Source: Mageeibacillus sp.
Lineage (GTDB): Bacteria > Bacillota > Clostridia > Saccharofermentanales > Saccharofermentanaceae
Length of the DNA: 64,000 bases
Direction: 5' to 3'
NCBI GenBank assembly: GCA_022484595.1
Contig: JAKVLB010000004.1
Coordinates: forward strand, 1-64,000
How positions within the stretch are numbered: position 1 is the stretch's first letter; every line of letters begins with the position of its first letter. The position numbers and the translations under genes are program-made. Below the pieces are notes generated by a model. It was not told the origin of the DNA and searched no databases. It worked only from the letters and a program-made list of their open reading frames with translations. Shown here piece by piece: positions 17,056-25,275 of the stretch.

Positions 17056-18379
17056 TATCGCCGTCTTCCGAAGTTATAACCGGGTTCTTGTGGATCATTA
17101 CCTTGGCAATCGCATTCTCGGCGACCTTCAGTACCTTGATGTCAATGTTTTTGTAGTGAACAACAGGTTTCTCGCGTTCTTCCGGCACGCGGTCGAGCAG
17201 TGAGATGACAAGACCGGCGATTGTATCATACTCATCGTCTGTCAGCTCTATTCCGATAACATCTTCGAGATCGCTCAGAGTCATGTCTCCGTCAACAATG
17301 TAATCTCCGTTGGACAGTTTCACAAGCTCCTGTTCCTCATCATCGTACTCATCGGTAATGTTGCCGACAAGTTCTTCGAGCATGTCTTCAATAGTGCATA
17401 TACCCATCGTTCCGCCGTACTCGTCAACAATTACAGCCATCTGCATGCCGGAAGTCTTCATCTCGCCGAACAGCGATGATATCTTGCGGGTCTCGTGAAC
17501 CACAAGCGGATCTCTGATAATATTCGCGAGAATGAACGGGCGTTCAGTGTCCGGAGCCTCTATACCGAGAAGGTCCTTGATATTGAGTATTCCGACAATA
17601 TCGTCAATCGTGTCGCGGTAGACCGGAATTCTTGTGAATTTCTCATCCATTGCAACTTTCATGACTTCTTCATATTCAGAATCTATCGGAAGTGACACGA
17701 TTCTTTTGCGGTGGGTCATAATCTCGGAGACTTCCTTGTCGTTGAACTCGAAAACATTCTCTATCATTTTCTTCTCGGTGTCTTCGATATTTCCGCTCTC
17801 CGAGCCGACATCGACCATCATCCTTATTTCTTCTTCGGTAACCGCCTTATCATTGTCGTCCGGGTCTATCCTGAACAATCTGAGTACCGCGTTTGTCGAA
17901 GCTGTAAGCAAAATAACAAACGGCTTAAGAATAACGCTGAAGAAATTGACTATACCGGTTACACCGAAAGACCATTTCTCCGGATATGTCTGAGCAATCC
18001 TCTTTGGAACAAGCTCTCCCAGAACGAGAGAGAAATACGACAGAACTATAGTGATTATCACGGTCCACAGGGTCACCATCCACGGGTACTTGCCGTCAGG
18101 GTCACAAAGCACGGCCAGCTTCTCGGCAAAATTGCTCGCTGCGAATGCCGATGACAGGAATCCCGCAAGCGTTACGCCTACCTGGATTGTGGCAAGAAAA
18201 TTGCCCGGATTGTCAAGAAACCTCACTATTCTGCGTGCCTTGCGGTCGCCTTCCTCCGACATTTTGCGCATTTTCGCGTCATTAAGCGTAATAACCGCCA
18301 TCTCCGTACCGGAGAAGAACGCGTTAACAAACACGAAGAAGAAAACTATCAATATATCTGCAATTGTCTTTCCCATCAT
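17030..18379 (-). CDS. CNNM/CBS-domain membrane protein (HlyC/CorC family)
   Basis: 449 residues. The N-terminal DUF21/CNNM transmembrane domain (about 1-190) includes FFFVFVNAFFSGTEMAV and the LVLGELVPKRIAQTYPEKW signature. A tandem CBS pair (about 210-340) has IPVYRDTIDDIVGILNIKDL and VDEYGGTMGICTIEDMLEE. A C-terminal CorC_HlyC domain follows (about 355-435). Family members are linked to Mg or Co efflux and ion homeostasis; the hemolysin name is historical. The start overlaps the gatB stop by 4 nt (ATGA), so it is co-translated with gatB. Confidence 0.9.
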   Translation of the reverse strand: MMGKTIADILIVFFFVFVNAFFSGTEMAVITLNDAKMRKMSEEGDRKARRIVRFLDNPGNFLATIQVGVTLAGFLSSAFAASNFAEKLAVLCDPDGKYPWMVTLWTVIITIVLSYFSLVLGELVPKRIAQTYPEKWSFGVTGIVNFFSVILKPFVILLTASTNAVLRLFRIDPDDNDKAVTEEEIRMMVDVGSESGNIEDTEKKMIENVFEFNDKEVSEIMTHRKRIVSLPIDSEYEEVMKVAMDEKFTRIPVYRDTIDDIVGILNIKDLLGIEAPDTERPFILANIIRDPLVVHETRKISSLFGEMKTSGMQMAVIVDEYGGTMGICTIEDMLEELVGNITDEYDDEEQELVKLSNGDYIVDGDMTLSDLEDVIGIELTDDEYDTIAGLVISLLDRVPEEREKPVVHYKNIDIKVLKVAENAIAKVMIHKNPVITSEDGDNGEEASRE

Positions 18380-19815
18380 TTCATCTTTCCGAGCAGCTTC
18401 TCAAGCGCCGCTCTGACTGCCTGCGGATCAGCTTTGCCTCTGAGAGCCTTCATAGACTGTCCGACAAGGAACTGGAAGTTCTTCTCTGAACCTGCCAGAT
18501 ATTCACTGACAGCCTTCCCGTTTGCCGCCAGCACATTCTCGATTACAGGCTCAATTGCCGAACTGTCGGACACCTGCGCCAGATTATGAGACTTCACATA
18601 TTCTTCGGGGTCGCCGCCGTTCGAGTATATTTCGGCAAGCACTTCGCGGCCCGTCTTACGGTTGATTTTGCCGGCATTCACCATGTTGATGATTGTTCCG
18701 AGCCTGCCGCCGTCAAACGTCATATCCTCGGCAGCCGTTCCTTCGTCCTTGCAAAGCTTAAGCAGATCTGTCATCAGCCAGTTCGATACATCTTTCGGCT
18801 GATTTGTGACTGCTGTCGCCTTTTCGAAAATCTTTACAAGAGAAGTGGCTCCCGTTATGATGTCCGCATCGTATTCCGGCAACCCGAACTCACGCACATA
18901 GCGTTCCCTCTTGGCATCGGCAAACTCAGGCAAAGAAGCCCGCACTTCTTCAAGATACTCATCAGATATCTCGACGGGCATAAGGTCGGGATCAGGAAAA
19001 TACTTATAATCCTGCGCATTCTCCTTCGATCTCATGCAGTATGTGTACTCCTTGTCGTCATCCCAGCGGCGCGTCTCCTGAGTTATGCTTCCGCCTTCCT
19101 CAATCACGTCAATCTGACGCTCGCGCTCATACTCTATGGCGCGTTCGATTGCCCTGAGACTCGCGATATTCTTCATCTCGGTTCTCGTTCCGAACTCTTT
19201 TTGTCCTTCCGGTCTTACCGAAAGATTGACATCACATCTCATAGAACCTTCCTGCATCTTGCAGTCTGACACGCCTAAATACTGCATGGTGTCCTTAAGC
19301 TTTGTAAGGTATGCGATAACCTCTTCCGCACTTCTGAAATCAGGTTCGGAAACTATCTCAAGCAAAGGCACGCCGCAGCGGTTGAAGTCGACCATGGTCA
19401 TTCCCGTAACAGGGTCATGGACGAGTTTGCCGGCGTCTTCTTCCATGTGTATCTCATGGATTCCGATTGTCCTGCCGCCGTTCGCGGTTCTGATATCAAC
19501 ATGACCGTTTCTGCAGATAGGGTAATACAGCTGCGATATCTGATATGCCTTCGGCAAATCAGGATAGAAATAATTCTTACGGTCAAACTTGTTCTTTCTC
19601 GTTATCTCGCAGTTCAGCGCAAGCCCTGCCCTTACCGCATAGTTGACCACTTTTCTGTTAAGCGTAGGCAACGTTCCCGGCATTCCCGAACAGACTTCGC
19701 AGACATGCGTATTGGGCTCACCTCCGAATTTTGCGGAACAGCCGCAGAAAATCTTGGACTCTGTCGCAAGCTCACAATGAACCTCAAGTCCTATAACCAT
19801 CTCGTAATCTCTCAT
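18376..19815 (-). CDS. gatB: Asp/Glu-tRNA amidotransferase subunit B
   Basis: 479 residues from ATG 19815, which has GGGAGG 8 nt upstream; a TTG two codons earlier is too close to the SD. The opening YEMVIGLEVHCELATESKIFC is typical of GatB, as are the SGMPGTLPTLNRK and PDFRSAEEVIAYL segments, and a C-terminal YqeY-like helical tail follows (EYLAGSEKNFQFLVGQ). GatB is the kinase/transamidation subunit that amidates Glu-tRNA(Gln) or Asp-tRNA(Asn) in organisms lacking GlnRS or AsnRS. It follows gatA by 14 nt. Confidence 0.97.
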   Translation of the reverse strand: MRDYEMVIGLEVHCELATESKIFCGCSAKFGGEPNTHVCEVCSGMPGTLPTLNRKVVNYAVRAGLALNCEITRKNKFDRKNYFYPDLPKAYQISQLYYPICRNGHVDIRTANGGRTIGIHEIHMEEDAGKLVHDPVTGMTMVDFNRCGVPLLEIVSEPDFRSAEEVIAYLTKLKDTMQYLGVSDCKMQEGSMRCDVNLSVRPEGQKEFGTRTEMKNIASLRAIERAIEYERERQIDVIEEGGSITQETRRWDDDKEYTYCMRSKENAQDYKYFPDPDLMPVEISDEYLEEVRASLPEFADAKRERYVREFGLPEYDADIITGATSLVKIFEKATAVTNQPKDVSNWLMTDLLKLCKDEGTAAEDMTFDGGRLGTIINMVNAGKINRKTGREVLAEIYSNGGDPEEYVKSHNLAQVSDSSAIEPVIENVLAANGKAVSEYLAGSEKNFQFLVGQSMKALRGKADPQAVRAALEKLLGKMK

Positions 19816-19829
19816 AAGCAATACCTCCC

Positions 19830-21308
19830 TCAGCCAACGTCCGGCGTCTGCTTCTCATACGCCCTGTCCGCCGTCGCGCGCTGGTAATCGGAAGCAAATC
19901 CCAGAATCGTCTGCTCATCAAAATGCTTTCCGATGATCTGCATTCCGACCGGAAGTCCTTCGGTAAAACCGCAGGGAACCGACACAGCCGGAACTCCGCA
20001 GATATTAATCAGAACAGTGCAGATATCTCCGAGATACATCTTAAGCGGGTCAGACAGACTCTGCCCTGCCTTGAGCGCCGGCGTCGGCGCAACAGGGCCT
20101 ATTACGACGTCATATTTGGCGAAAGCCTCATCAAAGGCCTTCTTGATAAGATTCTTTGCCTGCAGCGCCTTGTTATAGTATGCGTCATAATATCCGGACG
20201 ACAGAACGAAATTTCCCAGCATAATTCTTCTCTTGACTTCAAGCCCGAAGCCCTCGCTCCTCGACCTTATGTACAGTTCGGTCAGATCGTCGATTCCATC
20301 CGGTCTGAAGCCATACTTGATTCCGTCATATCTTGACAGATTCGAACAGGCCTCGGCGCACGCGATGATGTAGTACGTCGGGATTGCGTAATCCATTATC
20401 GGCATGGGGAAACGCTCTACCGTAGCGCCCTCGCTTACGAAAACGCTGACCGCGTTCATAACGCATTCCTTTACGCCGCTGTCGATTCCCTCACCAAAGT
20501 ACTGTTCCGGAATGCCGATCTTCCTGCCCTTGACGCTGTAACCGGCAAGCTGCTCCATATCAATCTTCCGGCTGTTGACAGACGACTGGTCCCGTTCGTC
20601 AATTCCGCTTATAACATTGAACATTGCCGCAACATCCATGACATCTCTTCCGATAGGTCCTATCTGGTCAAGCGACGATGCAAATGCAACAAGACCGTAT
20701 CTTGATACACTCCCGTATGTCGGCTTGAGCCCCGTAACACCGCAGAATGATGCCGGCTGTCTTATTGACCCGCCGGTATCAGATCCGATTGAAAGCGGCG
20801 CGAGCCTTCCCGCCACGGAAGCGGCAGAACCGCCGGACGAGCCGCCAGGAACACGGCTGTGTCCCCACGGGTTTATCGTCGGTCCGAAATATGAAGTCTC
20901 GGTGGTTGAACCCATCGCAAATTCATCCATATTGGTCTTCCCGAGAATTACCATTCCGGCTTCTTTGATTCTTCTCACAACTGTAGCATCATACGGAGGA
21001 ACGAAATCACTGAGCATCTTTGACGCGCAGGTTGTCTTTATTCCTCTTGTACAGATATTATCCTTTATGGCAACCGGAACTCCCGCCAGAACACCTTTCA
21101 GTTCTCCGGAAGCAATTGCACGGTCGGCTTCGCGCGCCTGCTCAAGGGCTTCCTCGCGGCACACTGTGATATATGAGTGGTATTCCCGATCTTTCGCCTC
21201 AATCGCATCGAGAAACGCTTTTGCGGCTTCAAACGAAGTCAGTCTTCCGTCTTTTATTGCCGCCCCGATATCGATGGCGGACATTCCTGTAATTGTATCT
21301 TCTGTCAT
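19830..21308 (-). CDS. gatA: Asp/Glu-tRNA amidotransferase subunit A
   Basis: 492 residues of the amidase signature family. The catalytic Ser-cisSer-Lys triad is visible: Lys in VPVAIKDNICTRG, and the two Ser in the GGSSGGSAASVAG and SIGSDTGGSIRQPASFCG segments. GatA releases ammonia from glutamine for GatB. It is preceded by gatC with 19 nt between and followed by gatB. Confidence 0.97.
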   Translation of the reverse strand: MTEDTITGMSAIDIGAAIKDGRLTSFEAAKAFLDAIEAKDREYHSYITVCREEALEQAREADRAIASGELKGVLAGVPVAIKDNICTRGIKTTCASKMLSDFVPPYDATVVRRIKEAGMVILGKTNMDEFAMGSTTETSYFGPTINPWGHSRVPGGSSGGSAASVAGRLAPLSIGSDTGGSIRQPASFCGVTGLKPTYGSVSRYGLVAFASSLDQIGPIGRDVMDVAAMFNVISGIDERDQSSVNSRKIDMEQLAGYSVKGRKIGIPEQYFGEGIDSGVKECVMNAVSVFVSEGATVERFPMPIMDYAIPTYYIIACAEACSNLSRYDGIKYGFRPDGIDDLTELYIRSRSEGFGLEVKRRIMLGNFVLSSGYYDAYYNKALQAKNLIKKAFDEAFAKYDVVIGPVAPTPALKAGQSLSDPLKMYLGDICTVLINICGVPAVSVPCGFTEGLPVGMQIIGKHFDEQTILGFASDYQRATADRAYEKQTPDVG

Positions 21309-21327
21309 ATATTAATCCCCTCAGTAA

Positions 21328-21615
21328 TCAGTCAAAGGTCTTAGGCACAAGTATGCTGCCGTCAGCGGATTCCGGAGCATTCGAGAGAACCTCGTCTCTC
21401 ATGTCGCCGTTTGTGATAATATCCTCCCGCATGACGTTGGTAACTCCCGAGCTGTGGCTCAGCGGCTCAACTCCCGCAGTATCAAGCTCATTAAGCTTAT
21501 CGATATATCCGAGAATATCTCCCAGATCCTTCTGTGTCCTAATCTCATCCCCCTGTTCAAGCCTGATGCGCCCGAGCGCTTCAAGGTACAAAACGAGATC
21601 CTTTGTGATTTCCAT
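21328..21615 (-). CDS. gatC: Asp/Glu-tRNA amidotransferase subunit C
   Basis: 95 residues from the ATG at 21615, with AAGGAG 6 nt upstream. Upstream in-frame codons to 21783 cross the promoter and the neighbouring terminator and are not used. The YLEALGRIRLEQGD helix and the VEPLSHSSGVTNVMREDI segment match GatC, the small linker that wraps around GatA and GatB. It is first in gatC-gatA-gatB. Confidence 0.93.
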   Translation of the reverse strand: MEITKDLVLYLEALGRIRLEQGDEIRTQKDLGDILGYIDKLNELDTAGVEPLSHSSGVTNVMREDIITNGDMRDEVLSNAPESADGSILVPKTFD

Positions 21616-21659
21616 ATATAACTCCTTCAAGCCCATATCAGTGGGCATTCTAAACTTGA

Positions 21660-21688
21660 ATTCTAACATGCGGAACAGTTTAAGTAAA
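21660..21688 (-). promoter_or_regulatory. gatCAB operon promoter
   Basis: Minus strand TTTACT (21683-21688), 17-nt spacer, TAGAAT (21660-21665) preceded by TGT (extended -10). Confidence 0.65.
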
Positions 21689-21689
21689 T

Positions 21690-21730
21690 AAACACACCTC
21701 CCACAACAGTTTCTCCTGCCGTGAGAGGTG
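21690..21730 (-). terminator. Terminator after the second foldase-like gene
   Basis: On the minus strand CACCTCTCAC pairs with GTGGGAGGTG around a 16-nt loop, followed by a T-rich TGTTTATTTA. Confidence 0.75.
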
Positions 21731-21807
21731 CATGTAAAAATCAGATAAATCGCGCTTAGGCGCTCGCAATCAGGCCTTGACACTCCGATGCGTCAGATTC
21801 CCCGCAT

Positions 21808-23373
21808 TCAGTTGTCGTCTGAGCTGTCTTCAGACTCATCCGGAACCGGTTTATCCGTGATATCTGATGCTTCTGAAGCATTTGAACCTTCAGAATCATC
21901 GGAAGCCTTCGCTGAAGATGCATTGTCTTTCTCGGCAGCATCGCCGTCTTCTGACTTGTCAGACGAAGAGCCGTCTTTCTTTCCGTCCTTGTTTCCTTTG
22001 ACAACGAACACGATCAGGATTGTAACTACAGCAACAATCGCGACTACGCCGACAATAGCCAGAACTGTAAGGATAATGGCTGCGGTCCCTGTACGTACTG
22101 AAGGTGCGACGGCTGCTGCTGCGGTGGTGTCCGCAGTTGATGTGTCGCTGGCTGTGACCGAAGCATCCGTAGATGCAGCATCGGCAGCTGCAGTCGGAAC
22201 TGCCACTGCAGGCGCGTATGTGTCATCTGTATGGAAATCATATGTTCCGGCATCCATGATATCGGACACTTCCTTGCTCAATGCGGCAAGGGCTATGGAG
22301 TTAAGCTGATCATCAGTTGCCGCGGTGGTTCCGAGATAGCCGACGACAAAGTATCCGTAATCTTCCGACTTGACAACAGCCATCTCGCCTTCGGTTCTTG
22401 CCGGGTCATAAGCCCAGTCTTCAAACTCCTGTACAAAATCGCCCTTTGTTACAGCGATATCATTTGTCTCGGCTACAGTTCCGGCATCAACAAGTGCCGC
22501 AGCCTTTGTGGACAGATCGTCCGTGCTTGTACACTGTGAGAGAAGATCGTTGGCAGCGGACTCTGCTGATTCCAGAGTAGCGTCATCTGAACCTGAAGGG
22601 GCCTTGAAGAGCGCATATCTGACATTCGGAATGTTCTTGTCGGAATCGGTATAAGCATAGTCGCTGCAATAGTTCTTTGAATACAGATCGGACAGATAGT
22701 AGTAGTAAAGCGTATCACGGAAGGCCGCCTCGTCCATATTAGGTCCGTAGTAGAGCTTAAGGTAATCATCGATACTCATTCCGGCAGGCTGCGCCGTGTT
22801 GGTATTAAGATTGTCAATCATTGTATCAATCTGGGTATAAGTATCGTCTGAAAGTTCAAGACCTTCAGATGCGGCCATATCGCAGATAATGCATGTGCTC
22901 TCCAGCATGTTCTCGGCATAGTCGACGTAGAAATCCGCATATGTGGAATAGGTGTCTCCGTCATATGATGCCGCCAGATCAAGATAGCCTTCGGACGTTG
23001 TCGGATAGTATCCGTTGTACGCATAATTGCTTAGTTCGAGAAAGGCATTGATAAAATAGAAGTTGGATTCATAGATCGGAATGTCTTCGCCGTTGAATGA
23101 ATACTGATGATTGAGAAACGCACTTAACTGACTCCCATACATGGTATCGAAAGAAAGGTTCGACAGATCTATGGTGGAAGGGGTTGACGTCTCAGATGCA
23201 GTCTCATCCCCTGAAGTCTCTGATGTTACGGCAGCACCCGAAGTCTCGGTTGTCTGTGTGGTCGCGGTCGTATCAGAACTCGATGTCGTCTCATCCGCAT
23301 ATACAGACGCGACAGGTACCATAAGCATTGCCGCAACACACGTCGCTGCAACTGCCTTTTTAAAATCAAACAT
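21808..23373 (-). CDS. Secreted foldase-like protein with C-terminal membrane anchor
   Basis: 521 residues from the ATG at 23373 (AAGGAG 9 nt upstream). A signal peptide covers about 1-26 (MFDFKKAVAATCVAA, cut near SVYADE). A Ser/Thr-rich spacer leads to a long helical SurA/PrsA-like segment (about 65-220) and a C-terminal domain with EFEDWAYDPARTEGEMAVV and DYGYFVVGYLGTT. A transmembrane helix (about 425-455) and a very acidic Ser/Glu/Asp cytoplasmic tail end the protein. It is thus a type I membrane protein, the reverse topology of its paralogue at 14787-16325. Function is inferred as extracytoplasmic protein folding; an intact parvulin motif is not clear. Confidence 0.6.
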   Translation of the reverse strand: MFDFKKAVAATCVAAMLMVPVASVYADETTSSSDTTATTQTTETSGAAVTSETSGDETASETSTPSTIDLSNLSFDTMYGSQLSAFLNHQYSFNGEDIPIYESNFYFINAFLELSNYAYNGYYPTTSEGYLDLAASYDGDTYSTYADFYVDYAENMLESTCIICDMAASEGLELSDDTYTQIDTMIDNLNTNTAQPAGMSIDDYLKLYYGPNMDEAAFRDTLYYYYLSDLYSKNYCSDYAYTDSDKNIPNVRYALFKAPSGSDDATLESAESAANDLLSQCTSTDDLSTKAAALVDAGTVAETNDIAVTKGDFVQEFEDWAYDPARTEGEMAVVKSEDYGYFVVGYLGTTAATDDQLNSIALAALSKEVSDIMDAGTYDFHTDDTYAPAVAVPTAAADAASTDASVTASDTSTADTTAAAAVAPSVRTGTAAIILTVLAIVGVVAIVAVVTILIVFVVKGNKDGKKDGSSSDKSEDGDAAEKDNASSAKASDDSEGSNASEASDITDKPVPDESEDSSDDN

Positions 23374-23466
23374 AAAAAATAACTCCTTAAAAAATGGATA
23401 CGCAATAAATAATACGCCTGTCTTCTCCAAAAGAATGTGTTAATTTAGCGGTATTTATTACAGATT

Positions 23467-24573
23467 TTATTTGGTAATTCGCTTGAAATCCGCCATAGCG
23501 TCAAGAATGGTGTCATCCATGTCGTAGTACCTGTACTTGCCGAGACGGCCTCCGAATTCAACATGTATGTCGTTCTCGCCGAGCTCGCAATAATCAGCGT
23601 AGCGTTTGTTGTTCAATTCGTTGTTTAGCGGGTAGTACGGCTCATCTCCCCGTTTCCACTCAGCCGGATACTCGCGCGTAACAACTGTTCCCTTGCCGGT
23701 GCCGAATTCAAAATGCTTGTGCTCGATGATTCTGGTATAAGGTGTCTCGGAGTCAGTGTAATTGATTACCGCGTTGCCCTGGAAATCGTCAATCTCCGGC
23801 ATGAGCTCAGTCTCGAATCTGAGACTTCTGTACCCGAGCTCGCCCAGGCAGTAACCGTAGAATTCATCAATCATTCCGGAGTAGATTATCTTCTCCGATA
23901 TTGCCGAGAGTCCGTCTCTTTCCTTAAGAAAATCAGTGCCGGTGCGGACTTCGATTCCTTCGAGCATATTCTCTATCCAGCCGGTATAGCCCCCTATAGG
24001 TATGCCCTGATAACTGTCGTTGAAATAATTATTGTCGTATGTCAGACGAACCGGAAGACGCTTGATAATAAACGCCGGAAGCTCCGTTGCCGGTCTGCCC
24101 CACTGCTTCTCGGTATAGCCTTTGATAAGCTTGTTATAGATGTCCGGGCCGATGAGTGAGAGCGCCTGCTCTTCAAGATTTGAAGGCGTTCCTGTGAATC
24201 CTTCGGCTATCTGCTCATCAAGCTTTGCGCGGGCCTGAGCCGGAGTAATGACGCCCCACATCTTGTTAAAGGTATACATGTTGAACGGCATTGAATAAAG
24301 CTCGCCCTTGTAATTTGCCACGACCGTATTTGTATACCTGTTGAACTGCGCAAACCGGCAGGCGAAGTCCCACGCCGTCCTGTCACTTGTATGGAAAATG
24401 TGCGCACCGTATCTGTGTACGTTGATTCCGTTGACAGCTTCCGTATATATGTTGCCGCCTATGTTGTTTCTTCTGTCAACAACAAGGCATCTGTAGCCTT
24501 TGTCTGTTGCTGTTCTCGCGAACGTCGCGCCGTAAAGTCCTGCCCCGACAATAAGAAAATCAAAATTCTTCAT
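23467..24573 (-). CDS. glf: UDP-galactopyranose mutase
   Basis: 368 residues. An FAD-binding Rossmann motif opens the protein (FLIVGAGLYGATFA), followed by NIGGNIYTEAVNGINVHRYG and HIFHTSDRTAWDF, typical of Glf. The C-terminal part has EHKHFEFG, REYPAEW and a conserved GRLGKYRYYDMDD segment near the flavin. Reduced Glf converts UDP-galactopyranose to UDP-galactofuranose for surface glycans. GGAGGG precedes the start. It follows a HAD phosphatase gene by 25 nt, probably in the same transcript. Confidence 0.95.
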   Translation of the reverse strand: MKNFDFLIVGAGLYGATFARTATDKGYRCLVVDRRNNIGGNIYTEAVNGINVHRYGAHIFHTSDRTAWDFACRFAQFNRYTNTVVANYKGELYSMPFNMYTFNKMWGVITPAQARAKLDEQIAEGFTGTPSNLEEQALSLIGPDIYNKLIKGYTEKQWGRPATELPAFIIKRLPVRLTYDNNYFNDSYQGIPIGGYTGWIENMLEGIEVRTGTDFLKERDGLSAISEKIIYSGMIDEFYGYCLGELGYRSLRFETELMPEIDDFQGNAVINYTDSETPYTRIIEHKHFEFGTGKGTVVTREYPAEWKRGDEPYYPLNNELNNKRYADYCELGENDIHVEFGGRLGKYRYYDMDDTILDAMADFKRITK

Positions 24574-24598
24574 TTATCAGCCCTCCGCTAATAATATA

Positions 24599-25273
24599 TC
24601 ACTGTCCAACCCCGAAAAGCTGCGCAATTTCCATTGGCGTATCATAATATCCTACGTGCGGCCACTCATTTATATCCTCGCCTCCGAACCGGCCGAAACC
24701 GAAGCCGTATGACACCCCGCAGAATTTCACTCCGGCCTTAAGCGCTCCGTTGGCATCGTGTTTCGAGTCCCCCACCATGAGAATGGAATCGCGCGAACCG
24801 GCTCCGAGCTTCGCTATGCAAAGTTCTATTATGTCCGCCTTGGTAAGTTTGCCCTCGTAATCCGAACCGTAAATCAGATCAGTGTACTCGCCGAACCCGA
24901 ATCCTCTGCATATTCGCTCGGCATAATCCTGCTTCTTGTATGTCGCTATCGCCGTCGGTATGCCGCGTTCTCTCAGGAAAGCAAACAGATCGTAGATACC
25001 GTCATAGGCAGATGCCTCCATCAGATTGAATTTGGCATAGCGCTCGCGAAAATATCCTACAACCTCTTTGAGCCTGTCACCTGTTATTCCGAAATGATTC
25101 TCCATGCTCCACTCCATCGGCGGTCCGATGAATTTAAGAAGTTCTCCTTCGGACGGCATTGCAAGCCCGTACTTTTCGATCGCTTCCCTGCACGAATGAA
25201 CGATTCCCGAAGATGTGTCCAGAATCGTGCCGTCAACGTCGAACAAGACTGCCTCAAAGCTCTGTCTTTCCAT
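24599..25273 (-). CDS. HAD-superfamily phosphatase, phosphoglycolate phosphatase-like
   Basis: 224 residues. The N-terminal DVDGTILDTSSG holds the nucleophilic Asp; ATYKK is the motif II region; LTKADIIELCIAKL carries the Lys; MVGDSKHDANGALKAGV is motif IV. The helical cap includes FIGPPMEWSMENHFG, common in Gph/PhnX-like proteins. The substrate is unknown. The start has AGGAG and lies 2 nt after the stop of the GH3 gene, so it is translationally coupled. It is a paralogue of the HAD protein at 16378-17055 but not a close copy. Confidence 0.85.
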   Translation of the reverse strand: MERQSFEAVLFDVDGTILDTSSGIVHSCREAIEKYGLAMPSEGELLKFIGPPMEWSMENHFGITGDRLKEVVGYFRERYAKFNLMEASAYDGIYDLFAFLRERGIPTAIATYKKQDYAERICRGFGFGEYTDLIYGSDYEGKLTKADIIELCIAKLGAGSRDSILMVGDSKHDANGALKAGVKFCGVSYGFGFGRFGGEDINEWPHVGYYDTPMEIAQLFGVGQ

Positions 25274-25275
25274 AA

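Noticed and set aside
22231-22769. Overlapping frames on both strands in the second foldase-like gene
   Set aside because: Shadow frames of a repetitive, low-complexity coding region; the minus-strand gene has signal peptide, SD and terminator.
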